Positions 22,623 to 34,913 of a DNA stretch of 64,000 nucleotides are shown here, piece by piece; within the stretch, counting starts at the first letter, position 1; every line of letters begins with the position of its first letter. Source of the stretch: Cinnamomum chago (taxonomy: Eukaryota; Streptophyta; Magnoliopsida; Laurales; Lauraceae); contig CP142452.1 of the NCBI GenBank assembly GCA_038049695.1, forward strand, positions 52,534,501-52,598,500, given 5' to 3'. The notes beneath the pieces are model-generated. The model worked only from the letters and a program-made list of their open reading frames with translations, made no database searches and was not told the DNA's origin. The translations under genes and the position numbers were made by a program.

Positions 22623-23140
22623 TGTTAGGGATTTTGTATTTGCAATTTGATGGATGCATTTGCATTTTCACATCATTTGAATTCACACACTTGCTTTGAT
22701 TTAAAATATCTTGAAATCTTGATTTAATACATGCATTGCTTTTAAAAGTGGTAAAAGTTTTGTTTTATGCATGTTTTGGTTTTATACTTGGATGCATTGT
22801 TTTTAGTATTCAAACTCTTTTGAAAACCTAATTCTTTGTGCTTTATATTTGGAAAATCATTTGAGAAGATAGGTTTGTGCATTGCATACTTTCATCATTT
22901 TCAGAATCATTTTTGTATGCATTGTTTTTGAAAAAGAGTTTTATCAAATCAAGCTAGCCTTTGGTTGTAAAGTTTCAAATCATTTTAGGCTCTTTGTGTT
23001 TCATGTTTTTAAACATCTTAGATTGATCTAAAACATGTTACCAAGCTTGATTTAGTGGCCCAAAAATCCTCCCAAAGAAATACCTTCAAATGTGCAAAAG
23101 TTGGAAATTTTGCAAAAGGGGAGTGACCTGGCAGTGTCGC

Positions 23141-23280
23141 CGGTCGACCGAGACCTGCTTCCCGGTCGACCGGGACCACTGTCGGTCGAGTGGACAGTTT
23201 CTGAACTGTAACATGCCAACGGTCAGAAATATGACCGTTGTGCTTTCTCGGTCGACCGAGACCTGTGTCTAGGTCGACCG
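23141..23280. repeat. GGTCGACC palindrome cassette, LTRb of G
   Basis: Same block as in LTRa, here in the intact middle LTR, directly upstream of its TATA sequence. Confidence 0.9.
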
Positions 23281-24968
23281 AGGACTAGCTGTTGGGCACT
23301 TTTTGCTATATATATGAGTTCTTTCCTTTACCAAAAGTTGGGAATTTTAAGGCCCTCCTTGAGGGGTTTTGAGGCAAATAGAAGGGAAATGAACTAAGGG
23401 ATGAAGGGGAGCATTAGGAAAGCTAAAGCTTGGATTAATGAAGTTAAATCTCCAAGTAGGCTTTACTTTCCTTAATCATATGTTTTCATGCTTTGTTTTA
23501 TTTTTGGTAAATCATTTCTAGCATGTTAAACTATGTTTGTGTTGTGTCCTTAACATGTTTTATGTTTTGAGTTGATTTATTGTTTTGGATACAACACCAT
23601 ATGATTCAATCCAAGTAGTACTTAATCTTTGGTAAATCTAAGTAGATCATGTTAATGAAAGAACCTTTGAAATTATATGTAACATGATTCCTATACTTGG
23701 TTGAATCTTTGGTTGTTGTTTTTCCATCATAAGAAAATCACTTTCAAAACTATCTTATGTTTTGGACTCAACTTCTTTACAAATCATATGTTTTCATGTT
23801 TTGTTTTATCTTAGGTAAATCTTTAGCAACATGATAAACTATGATGTGTTGTATCCTTAGCATGTTCTATATTTTGAATTGATCTATTGTTTTGGATGCA
23901 TCACCATTGATTCAATCCAAGTAGTACTTTATCTTTGGTAAATCTAAGTAGATCATGTTAATGAAATATGTAACATGATTCATATACTTGGTTGAATCTT
24001 TGGTTGTTGTTTTTCCATCATAAGAAAATCTCTTTCAAATGTATCTTATGTTTTGGATTCAACATCTTTACAAATCATATGTGTATTATTGTTTTAAAGT
24101 TTCACAACTTGCCTTACTTTGATAGGAATATCACTTTCAAGTTGTATTTATAATTACATATGATTTGTCCCCTCTTTTCAATCAAATCTATTTTTATGTT
24201 TTGAGCTACATGTTGATTTGATTGACATCCCTATGCTTCACATGTTTAGAGCTAATTAATTTCATACAACTTGTAAATCTTTGATCTCATTAACAAGTTG
24301 TTACTTTTAACATGTGATTAGCATTTCCTCAATCATAAATGTTTTTGAGCTAAAACTTTCAAAAGCCTTAGGCATACATTTATGAGCTTTCATTTTCAAA
24401 ATGATTGAGGACCACACACACACACTTCATGTACTTTCATCTTTGCATTCATAGTGTGAGTGTGTATTAGTTTTTCACTTCCATATCCGCCTAATTAAGA
24501 GGCATTGTAATGAGCTTAATAGAATCTCCATCAAGTGTATGTTAGACACTAATTTAGTGAGATAACCAACCTATGGTTGAAGAGGTTATTGCTTAGCCTA
24601 TAAAAGCATAGTGTATAGGTTGATGTTAAGCCTTGAAAAACATCATTGTAAAGGTTATTGCTAAGCCTTGGAAAGCATATTGTAAAGGTTATTGCTTAGC
24701 CTATTGAAAAGCATAAATAGCGGAAATCCGGTGGGGTGTTGGTTCACAAGATGGTAGTGGATGTAGGCATTGAGGCCGAACCACTATAAATACTTGTGTG
24801 ATGGTGATTGCTTTGTGGTGATTCTTTTGTTAGCTTCCGCATCTTGTATGATTAATCATCACTTGTGACTAGTTTGTTTTAAAGAAGTTAAATTTGTTAA
24901 AATTGGTCATAATTGGAGCTCACCCTATTCACCCCCCTCTAGGGTTTGGATCCCCATGGACTTACAAG

Positions 24969-24979
24969 TGGTATCAGAG
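24969..24979 (+). promoter_or_regulatory. Primer-binding site of G
   Basis: TGGTATCAGAG two bases after the LTRb end (...CTTACA at 24966). It is complementary to the 3' end of initiator tRNA-Met, the usual primer of plant copia and many gypsy elements. Confidence 0.9.
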
Positions 24980-25112
24980 AGGGTTACTCCATTTTAGGGC
25001 TTAACAACCCGGAGTTGATCCTTGCTAGATTAGAACCCTAGTGTTGTGATTTATTGCATATCTTTTTGATGATTTCCACTATGATTGAAAATGAATTTCC
25101 CTAGCCTCATTG

Positions 25113-27370
25113 CACCACTCTTAGTCTTTTTCAAGTTATATCTTTAAGAGTTGGTGAGTCCTCAAAGTGTTCTCTCAAGGACATCCTTTTCAAGACCTTA
25201 GGTGAATCTTCATTGGTACACATTTAGACTAGCCTTAAGGCCTTGATCCTCCCTAGACCAACCTATTCTTTTTAGTTATATCTATTTGTTGGTCTTGTTA
25301 CATTTGCATTTTGTTGCTTTATAGTCACATCTTTTAAAATGCAATGTTTCTTTGTGATCATTTGATTTTGTATTCATGAACTTCTAAGTTATATCTCATG
25401 GTTTTCAAAATCCTTTGATTGCAATACTTTCATGATGGATTTGCATTTTGTTCAAATAGTTATATCTCTTGTAATGCTTATCTATTCATGATCAATTGAT
25501 TATGATTGCAAATGCTTTCATAGCTAGTTTTTTCATGATCAATTGATGTTGGAAAATCATTTGATGTTTGTCATAGTTAGATCCTTTTTGTAAATCAAAT
25601 GATTTGAATCTATTTAAGTTTTCCATTGTTTTTCAAAGTTATATCTCTTGGTATGGAAACTTTGTGAGTGTCTATTGTTTTACAATTTGAAAATTTTACA
25701 ATAGTACACTCCTTGTTTTTCAAATTCACTTGCTCTTAATTCTAAATGATTCTTTATTGGAATTTCATATATTGAAGTGATTTGAGAAACTTTGGAAAAT
25801 GTTCTAAGCTTTATTGGTTGTATTTATAGAAGCATTTTCCTTGAATCTATTTCCTTGTGCCTATTTATGATTATATCATTTGGAAGGAAATATTTTTTTT
25901 TTACAAACAATTTGCATCTTTGCTCATTTAGTTACATTCTTTATGCAAATTGATTTTGATGTCTTACATTGCTTGGTTGGATATGGTTTCATTGATTTGC
26001 ATGTTTGTGCCTAACTTGGTATATTCTCATTAATGCATTTTAATGATTGTTTATGTGCTTTATAGTAAAATCTTGTTTTTGAGCTTTTTAAGTACATATG
26101 TGATTTTATGTGCTAAGTTCATTTGGTTTAAACCTCATATCCATTGTCCATTGCATTGTAAGCTTAGTACATTTGCTAAGAGTGGAGATGTTGCATGATA
26201 GATTGCTACCCTTAACTTCATACCTTCTTGTGCTTAAATAGTTATATTCTTTTTTGATGATTGGTATGAGTTAGATCTTGAGTGTGATTGATCCTCTCTA
26301 TGCAAATGTCAAATCGTTCTATGTATGGTTGTGTTATTTATTACTTTTGTAGAAACCATACTAGAACTAAAATCCATCCTCTATGCTCTCTAGTCATATC
26401 TTTTTGGATGGTTATGATGTTGATTCATGTAGATTCTCTTGGTATCATCCTTATACATGTTTCAACTTCATAAGTAGTGATCTTAATCATATGAAACTCT
26501 TTGAAATCCATTCCTTGCATTTATGATGGTTGATGGATATCTTAGTAGTTGAATTCATATGATTTAGTCACTTTGGAAATTGCATGCATTTCAAAGTTAT
26601 ATAATTTTGCATTGCAATTTACCTTGTTCATCACTATGCTTATTAGTTATATCTTTAAAAGTGATAAATATGCATTTATGATGCTTGATGGAACTTTGTG
26701 TTTGCCACATTCTTGCTCTTTATCATGTTATCAAATTCAATTGGTTTCAATTGGTAAAATTTTCAATTGATTTGATTTCTTGTGAATGTGATAAACCATG
26801 TGTACATTGGTTTGAACTTGATAGTTATACATTTGTTCCATGTCACACACCATTAGCATCATAATTTTCATGTTGCTACCTTCCTTGCTCTTATAGGTAT
26901 ATCTCATGACCACCATGTTTATGTGTTCATAATAGTGGTTGGTTATTAGTTGAGGTTGGCTTCACGTTTGAATTTGATTTCACTCATTCTTGCACTTTAA
27001 TAGTCATATTTATTGTTTGAATGAAATGATTTTCAAAACTTACATAGCATATGATTTTCATAGTTATATTGATTGATGCTATGTTTAGTAAACCCCATTT
27101 CATCATGGATAGCTCTAATTTGGATGTTTCCTAATAGTTATATTTTTAAATCCATTTTAGAGTGATTGATTTAATAGTCTTATCCTTAAATCTCAATTGG
27201 TATTCTTTGTTTTTCCAATTGATATCCATGATTGCTTTTCCCATTGACCTTGCTTTCTTTTGGCAATTTGATCATATGAGCTTTATAGTTAAATGAATCT
27301 AATCATTTCCTTGAAGTTGACCCTCACTTGGTTAAACCATCTACTTCTTGAACCAAATAGTTATATCTTG
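25113..27370 (+). repeat. Array of stem-loops with conserved AGTTATATCT loop motif (G internal)
   Basis: About 23 occurrences of AGTTATATCT or near variants (AGTCACATCT, AGTTACATTC, AGTCATATCT) lie 50-180 bp apart. Most sit between inverted arms that differ from module to module. Examples of arm pairs: 25255-25262/25288-25295 (8 bp perfect), 25554-25565/25594-25605 (12 bp perfect), 25616-25626/25653-25662, 25794-25801/25833-25840 (8 perfect), 25849-25856/25884-25891 (8 perfect), 25908-25917/25943-25952 (10 perfect), 26218-26224/26263-26269 (7 perfect), 26577-26587/26609-26620, 27042-27050/27076-27084 (9 perfect), 27114-27125/27150-27161. The motif always lies in the loop. No ORF is present. 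Function unknown; a protein-binding or packaging role is a hypothesis. Confidence 0.8.
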
Positions 27371-28453
27371 TCAAATGTTTGACAAAAGAAGAGAATGGAT
27401 TGAGGGGGAGTGTAAACCTTCATAGGAAGTATTAGTTTTGATCAAATTGACCCTTGGATTGCCTTTGAGCCCTTAGAGACTACTTCCATACATGATAGCC
27501 TGTTATGTATTTCATTTTCGATTTCATTTGTTAACAGGTGCTACTAAAGGTATTTTCCTTATTTCATGTGTGTAGGTACCTTTGCAATTTAATGTCAAAG
27601 GGGGAGAGAGTTCGAGTACTCAAAGATCTCCTATTCTTCAAAGGGGGAGAGTACCAAAGGGAGAAAGAGGCATGGTCAAAGGGGGAGAGCAAATAGAAGA
27701 AAGAAAGCTTGGAGCTAAAGAAAATGCTTGGTCATAAAGAGGAAGATGAATAGAAAGCTTGAAGTTTGATCAAGCACCAAGCATCAAGAAGATTGAAGAA
27801 AAGAGCCCAAGAGCCCAAGCTAAGAGAAGGAGCATCCAAGAAGATTTCAAGACTTGTCCAGCTTAGGGGGAGCTGAAGACTAAGTGTGTAATTTCTATGT
27901 TGAGTAAGTTGCCATCAAATTGCAAAGGGGGAGATTGTTAGGGATTTTGTATTTGCAATTTGATGGATGCATTTGCATTTTCACATCATTTGAATTCACA
28001 CACTTGCTTTGATTTAAAATATCTTGAAATCTTGATTTAATACATGCATTGCTTTTAAAAGTGGTAAAAGTTTTGTTTTATGCATGTTTTGGTTTTATAC
28101 TTGGATGCATTGTTTTTAGTATTCAAACTCTTTTGAAAACCTAATTCTTTGTGCTTTATATTTGGAAAATCATTTGAGAAGATAGGTTTGTGCATTGCAT
28201 ACTTTCATCATTTTCAGAATCATTTTTGTATGCATTGTTTTTGAAAAAGAGTTTTATCAAATCAAGCTAGCCTTTGGTTGTAAAGTTTCAAATCATTTTA
28301 GGCTCTTTGTGTTTCATGTTTTTAAACATCTTAGATTGATCTAAAACATGTTACCAAGCTTGATTTAGTGGCCCAAAAATCCTCCCAAAGAAATACCTTC
28401 AAATGTGCAAAAGTTGGAAATTTTGCAAAAGGGGAGTGACCTGGCAGTGTCGC

Positions 28454-28593
28454 CGGTCGACCGAGACCTGCTTCCCGGTCGACCGGGACCACTGTCGGTC
28501 GAGTGGACAGTTTCTGAACTGTAACATGCCAACGGTCAGAAATATGACCGTTGTGCTTTCTCGGTCGACCGAGACCTGTGTCTAGGTCGACCG
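28454..28593. repeat. GGTCGACC palindrome cassette, LTRc of G
   Basis: Third copy of the block seen at 20691 and 23141, with TATATATAT following about 25 bp downstream. Confidence 0.9.
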
Positions 28594-31213
28594 AGGACTA
28601 GCTGTTGGGCACTTTTTGCTATATATATGAGTTCTTTCCTTTGCCAAAAGTTGGGAATTTTAAGGCCCTCCTTGAGGGGTTTTGAGGCAAATAGAAGGGA
28701 AATGAACTAAGGGATGAAGGGGAGCATTAGGAAAGCTAAAGCTTGGATTAATGAAGTTAAATCTCCAAGTAGGCTTTACTTTCCTTAATCATATGTTTTC
28801 ATGCTTTGTTTTATTTTTGGTAAATCATTTCTAGCATGTTAAACTATGTTTGTGTTGTGTCCTTAACATGTTTTATGTTTTGAGTTGATTTATTGTTTTG
28901 GATACAACACCATATGATTCAATCCAAGTAGTACTTAATCTTTGGTAAATCTAAGTAGATCATGTTAATGAAAGAACCTTTGAAATTATATGTAACATGA
29001 TTCCTATACTTGGTTGAATCTTTGGTTGTTGTTTTTCCATCATAAGAAAATCACTTTCAAAACTATCTTATGTTTTGGACTCAACTTCTTTACAAATCAT
29101 ATGTTTTCATGTTTTGTTTTATCTTAGGTAAATCTTTAGCAACATGATAAACTATGATGTGTTGTATCCTTAGCATGTTCTATATTTTGAATTGATCTAT
29201 TGTTTTGGATGCATCACCATTGATTCAATCCAAGTAGTACTTTATCTTTGGTAAATCTAAGTAGATCATGTTAATGAAATATGTAACATGATTCATATAC
29301 TTGGTTGAATCTTTGGTTGTTGTTTTTCCATCATAAGAAAATCTCTTTCAAATGTATCTTATGTTTTGGATTCAACATCTTTACAAATCATATGTGTATT
29401 ATTGTTTTAAAGTTTCACAACTTGCCTTACTTTGATAGGAATATCACTTTCAAGTTGTATTTATAATTACATATGATTTGTCCCCTCTTTTCAATCAAAT
29501 CTATTTTTATGTTTTGAGCTACATGTTGATTTGATTGACATCCCTATGCTTCACATGTTTAGAGCTAATTAATTTCATACAACTTGTAAATCTTTGATCT
29601 CATTAACAAGTTGTTACTTTTAACATGTGATTAGCATTTCCTCAATCATAAATGTTTTTGAGCTAAAACTTTCAAAAGCCTTAGGCATACATTTATGAGC
29701 TTTCATTTTCAAAATGATTGAGGACCACACACACACACTTCATGTACTTTCATCTTTGCATTCATAGTGTGAGTGTGTATTAGTTTTTCACTTCCATATC
29801 CGCCTAATTAAGAGGCATTGTAATGAGCTTAATAGAATCTCCATCAAGTGTATGTTAGACACTAATTTAGTGAGATAACCAACCTATGGTTGAAGAGGTT
29901 ATTGCTTAGCCTATAAAAGCATAGTGTATAGGTTGATGTTAAGCCTTGAAAAACATCATTGTAAAGGTTATTGCTAAGCCTTGGAAAGCATATTGTAAAG
30001 GTTATTGCTTAGCCTATTGAAAAGCATAAATAGCGGAAATCCGGTGGGGTGTTGGTTCACAAGCCGGTAGTGGATGTAGGCATTGAGGCCGAACCACTAT
30101 AAATACTTGTGTGATGGTGATTGCTTTGTGGTGATTCTTTTGTTAGCTTCCGCATCTTGTATGATTAATCATCACTTGTGACTAGTTTGTTTTAAAGAAG
30201 TTAAATTTGTTAAAATTGGTCATAATTGGAGCTCACCCTATTCACCCCCCCTCTAGGGTTCGGATCCCCATGGACTTACATAGAGAACTACAAAGCTCCA
30301 AAGGTATATCTACATCCTTGTATGCTGTAGATTTCGTGGTTGCATGTTGATGTGTTGTTTTCTATCTTTTAGATAGTATATATTGCTGTACATGATTTAT
30401 GATTTTGAGAGATTGCATCCTGGATTGGGTTTGTTCCCTTCTAGATTATTGATCCCTGCATCAAGTGGGTCAAAACTTTTTGAAACCTGTCTGGAAGGCC
30501 CACCTATATTCCAATATTCTTCACAAATGGTATCAATGGGTAGCCTTCAAGATGAGGAAGAGAATGATGAACTCTATTTTGATGTTGGTGCAAGTTTGGT
30601 GGGAGATTGAGATGGAGAGAGCAAGAAGAAGAAGAGAAAAGTTGCAAGAAACCCTAGGTTCAAGTGTTGTACTGGAATAGGGAAATGGAAGATGGGTTTT
30701 CCTTATATAAGCAATGAGAATGGGCCCCACCACTTAAGAAACTCTTTGGGCTGAAATCATGTCTTTCGAGATCTCGAATGAATTCGACAAAGAAGGAAGA
30801 AATGATCACCAAAATATCTAGTTTCCAAAAAATATATGTTTCACGGGTTTCGGGGATATCAAGTTTTAGGTACAGATTTGGTGTAAAAAGACTGTTTTTC
30901 CCTCAAGGATAGGAAATCAGGTTTCGGGGTCTCGAACGGAAATGGGATCAACATGAAAGTTGTCGGGATTAACGAGACAAATATTACGGGATAAAAACAC
31001 AAATCAAAACAATTCCGAAAATTCCCCCAAGTAAACGCAAAGTCATAAAAGGAACCCTCAAAGGGCCCACTAGTCACCAAAGCACTCAAAATTCCCCAAA
31101 ACTATATCAAAAGTTATTCCTAACCAAACTTAGTCAAAGACTACTAATCACGCTTAAGACTAACACATGACTTAATTAACACTAATCGGGTTCACTCCGG
31201 TCGGGGTGTTACA

Positions 31214-32466
31214 AGGGACTTCTGAATCAAGAGAGTCATCGTGTTGTCTCTTATTACGGCGTTGTCCTCTCTTCCTCTTGCTCCTATGGACCGGTTTACT
31301 CGAAGTACCCGTCCCATCATCAAAGTCAGGACCTTCGCCTGACTCCTCACCAGATGGTCTGCTCCTCCCAATGGACTCCAAGGAAGCCTTCATTCGTTCC
31401 GCTTGCATCAAAGCGTCGATCTCGGCCTTCTCCTCTTTTAGTTGTCTCAAGACCTCACCAGGTATCTCTTGTACAGATCCAGATCTAATGACGTCATGTT
31501 TATCGAGAAAGTCTATCTTGTGTTTCTCACCAGCAAGGAAGGCCAGAACCTCCTCTCGGCGGACTCCATCTAATCTACCAAGATCATTCCCAGAAGATTG
31601 TTTCACATCAAGCTCCTTCTTGGAAAGCCCCTGGTACACTAAAAAGCTCTTTACGAACCACTTCGTAAAGCCAGCAGTCCGGAAAGTGGGCAACTCAGGA
31701 TAGGAAATCATGGCGATAGTGTCCTCCGCACTGTAAAAAGCCCATGCATTCCTCCCATCCTGCAAACCTCCAAAATGCTTCACCATGCTCGAAGGCGCTC
31801 CAACAATGCCTTGAGAGAAGTTCAACTGCAGCGCATAACGTGAGGGAACATACGGCTGGATATCAACAAAAAGATGTCTCCGGTACACCATCGTACCAAC
31901 ACGTATGTTAAAAAGCCACCTCTTTTTCGCGTTTGTCAAAGAATAGTGTCTTCCCGAACCGGCTCTGGTGGAATCACGGGAAACACCAAAATCAACAGCC
32001 TTCTTCCTCAAACCTGGAGAAATTTCACTAAAGATTACCCAATCTCGACGTCCCTGAACCGTCGGATCCTCAAACGGGAAGACAAAAAAGATTTGGAAAC
32101 GGTTGTCCCTCTAGCCAACTGAATCATGAAAGGGTCATCATCCTGCGCAACTCCTAACCGAAGGAAGCCGGGACAGTGGTATACATACCACGAATAGAAA
32201 ATATGGGCTGAAAACACCCTGTTCATAGGGAGCCCAAGCCGAACAAGAAAAGCAGCAGCCTGCAGTTCGGTACACAAATAGGAGTAAAGAGCAGACACCA
32301 AAGCAAGCCGCTCTCCAAACTCCATCTGACAAGCCGGAAAAATACAATGCGGCCTGATGTGCGTACCATCTCCTCCAGCAAAAACAGCCTCACTCAACCA
32401 GTAGGTGAGGTAAACAGCAAGATCAAACCAATCTCATCAAATCTCCGCAAGCTTGAAAAGGGGCTC
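31214..32466 (-). pseudogene. Plant-mobile-domain (aminotransferase-like) ORF of element K, antisense
   Basis: Two overlapping minus frames make one protein. Frame one (32450-32035) reads DWFDLAVYLTYWLSEAVF...HIRPHCIFPACQMEFGERLALVSALYSYLCTELQ, the pattern of plant mobile domain (PMD) proteins. A single-base shift near 32105 would join it to frame two, which runs WVIFSEISPGLRKKAVDF...VDIQPYVPSRYALQLNFSQGI. That last stretch resembles the PMD 'PYxPHRVAxQFGxxQ' motif. A charged tail with a basic KRKRGQRRNKR stretch follows (possible nuclear signal), continuing at 1-113. Stops precede frame one near 32440. PMD proteins occur as host genes in silencing pathways and as extra ORFs in gypsy elements. 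Here the ORF lies antisense to its element's LTR. Confidence 0.65.
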
Positions 32467-33079
32467 TGTCACGCCCCCAAACTAGAACCTCGGGGCGCGA
32501 ATGGGATTAAGGGTAATAATATTTTTCTTTCTCCCAAGATCCGCGTGAGTGAAGACGACACATTCCAACACACTCTAAATATTTTGCGGAAGCTTTCGTG
32601 GCGTTACAACCCGGAGTCCGTGGCCATCGGATTCCACGTCGCACTCAACCTCTAGCATATAGCTATTATGTCAAGAACCATATCAGACTGGAATAACCAT
32701 CACAACAAAGTACAGAGCTGACAGCAACAGGATATTACATTCTCATATGTGTTCAAGTTACAATTATCAATGTACATTAATTAAGAGTCCCAAGAAAAGG
32801 CAAATAAAAGCCACAACAAGCTAATAACCACTACCCATGTGTGACGCAACTCCGATGTCAAGCTCAATGTCTACACGACATAGCCGACAAAACAACCTGC
32901 AAATCATGGCTCCACAGCCAAAGAAAGCACTCATCTCGGGACGAAGAAGTTTGGACCTGAGTACCAAAAGTAGTAGGTCAAACACGACGGTCTGGCAGGT
33001 GGATGAAAATATACTAAATATGCTGAGAATTAAAACATATGATAATTCATGTCGTTTAATCAAAGGCTGCATATAATCA

Positions 33080-33650
33080 AACGGGTGGAAAATCGTGGAT
33101 CTCTGACAAAACATGTATTCGTTTAAAGCATGAGTTAAACATGGAGATCTAACAAAACATATGTTCATTTACATCATCTATCAAAGCATAGATATTTGAC
33201 AATCGGGTGTTCGTTTAAAACATGTGTAAATATAGAGGTCAGACAAAACAAACGTTCATTTGAAACATATGTAAAAGCATGAGTATTCGACAACCCGGGT
33301 ATTCATTTAAAGCGTGTGTAACCATAGAATCTGACAAAACAAATGTTCATTTGAAACATATATAAGAGCATGAGTATTTAACAAATCGGGCATTCATTTA
33401 AAACATGGGTAAACATAGGGATCTGGCAAAATAAGTGTCATTTAAAACATATTTAAAAGCACGGATATTTAACAGATCGGGTATTCATTTAAAACATGTA
33501 AAAACATAGGGATCTGGCAAAACAAGTGTCATGTAAAACATATTTAAAAGCACGGATATTTAACAGATTGGGTATTCATTTAAAACAAGTAAAAACATAG
33601 GGATCTGGCAAAACAAGTGTCATGTAAAACATATTTAAAAGCAAGTGTGT
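33080..33650 (-). repeat. Tandem repeat of about 90 bp in the B solo LTR
   Basis: Units alternate 'aaaacatatgtaaaagcatgagtatt' with 'gggtattcatttaaaacatg'. This is the same repeat as at 50787-51600 in reverse orientation, with fewer and more diverged units. Confidence 0.85.
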
Positions 33651-34650
33651 GTACAAGGAACGGGAAACAACATAACAATAACTGAATTTACCATGGAAAA
33701 TATTAACACCTGTTTAAATAATAACTTTCATAAAAGAAATGAATCATTTACCGGAAAACAAATAAGCAATATAGGGTATCCAAGGAATCGGGAACTAGCA
33801 AGATGGCAACCACACGAAGCTGAGTCCTCTATCACTAAAGTGACAGAGCAATAACTAGGCACTGATCTCAGTCACTCGAGGTGAGGAGAAACAGTGAATC
33901 TCATAAATACATATACATATACTAGGCACTGATCTCAGTCACTCGAGGTGAGGAGAAACAGTGGATCTCATAAATACATATACTATACATGACCACTGTA
34001 GCGAGCCGGGCATCGGGAACCACAGTAGCAATCTGCGGCATCGGGACAAGACCACGGTAATAATCGGGTAGCGGGATCCAAACTGTAGCTGGCGGGACAA
34101 GAGGGGGATCTCCAAGTGGGTGGATCAGACCAACAGGGTTATCCAAGCTTAGTTGTGCCGACTAATAGGTCAAATAATAAATCGAGACATATGCAAGTAA
34201 ATCAAGTACAATAAATAAATGGGCAAGACGAGGGTGCTCAAGGGTACACTGTCATTTCATGTGGTGCAATGCACTTCGAGTCAAGTAACCATTTCAAGTG
34301 TACATCAATGCTTTCGGGAAAACAAGACATGTATTATAAATCTCGGGATCAATAAGGTACAATAAACAATTGGAATTTTGGGTTCAAGATCTATTTGAAG
34401 TGAATAAGGACTCCGTATGTCAATCTAATAAAAATCTGGTATTCTTTGAGTTTGGGGACATTCCGGACTCCTTATACACTCCGAACTTTCAAAACTTCAA
34501 ATGACATCCGCGTGATATGGTTTCTTTCTCAAATGGCCTCATACATTGCTTAGTAAATCTCCTTGACATAGAGGGGTTCCCAATGAATAGTCCCAATACG
34601 TTGAAATAGTTCATCATTGTCCCAAACATGGCCTTTAACCAACAAAGCTC

Positions 34651-34913
34651 ATCGCTAGAGCGAACCGGAGAGTTCGCTCAGTTCGCTCGAGCGAGGAGCT
34701 ATCTGGAATGGTTGTCTGGGTGGGTTCGCTCGAGCGAAGTTGAGGTCGCTGTAGCTAACTCATTGGGTCAAGCGAAGTTTTTAGTGCGCTCGAACGAACG
34801 ACTCTCTGGAACAGATTCTGGGATGTCCGCTCGAGCGACCAAGCTACTGGAATGCTCCGAACCCTTTTCTGGACACTTCGCTCGAGCGAAGTGTCATGTT
34901 CGCTCGAGCGAAC
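34651..34913. repeat. CGCTCGAGCGAAC palindrome cassette in the B solo LTR
   Basis: Repeated TTCGCTCGAGCGAA-type palindromes. The block and its flanks (for example 'gctactggaatgctccgaac') match the cassette of LTR A4 at 57721-58013, although A and B are different LTR families. Confidence 0.9.

Larger units (their letters stand above)
20173..30280 (+). mobile_element. Element array G: LTR(part)-internal(part)-LTR-internal-LTR
   Basis: Starts TGTTAGGG at 20173 and ends ACTTACA at 30280, flanked by TAGAG (20168-20172, 30281-30285). Inside: LTRa 5' part 20173-21635, internal 3' part 21636-22622, full LTRb 22623-24966 (2344 bp), full internal region 24967-27935 and full LTRc 27936-30280 (2345 bp). 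LTRb and LTRc differ by only a few bases by eye, so this is a young insertion. No protein-coding ORF occurs in the internal region: it is a large non-autonomous (LARD-like) element. The TGTTAG ends, iMet-type PBS and AAAGGGGGAGA polypurine tract suggest a copia/SIRE-type parent (inference). Confidence 0.92.
4349..30516 (+). mobile_element. LTR E2 (copia-type), split by I/F and G
   Basis: A second copy of E1 begins TGTTAGTTTTGATGG at 4349 and ends CCAATA at 30516. It is flanked by TTCTA and TTCTT, a TSD with one mismatch. Its own sequence lies at 4349-5708, about 20086-20172 and 30286-30516. Compared with E1, about 70 bp is missing at the I/F junction, so that insertion came with a deletion. 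TATATAAA at 5595-5602 is its likely TATA box, and hairpins like those of E1 lie at 5396, 5444 and 5494. Confidence 0.85.
114..31213 (-). mobile_element. Solo LTR A1 (gypsy-type), split by E1 and E2
   Basis: In minus orientation this LTR begins TGTAACACCCCGACC (complement at 31213) and ends ...GGTAGCGACA (complement at 114). It is flanked by AGGGA on both sides. Its own sequence lies at 114-273, 2039-4343 and 30522-31213, about 3.15 kb, matching the intact copies A2 and A4 (3.14 kb). No ORF of any family is present. The terminal sequence resembles the LTR attached to the Tekay-like element C at 63209, so the family is probably gypsy/Tekay-type; that assignment is inference. Confidence 0.9.

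Noticed and set aside
24967..27935. Possibility that the G interior is a decayed gag-pol
   Set aside because: No residual RT, integrase or zinc-knuckle motifs in any frame by eye, and strong composition regularity from the hairpin modules.
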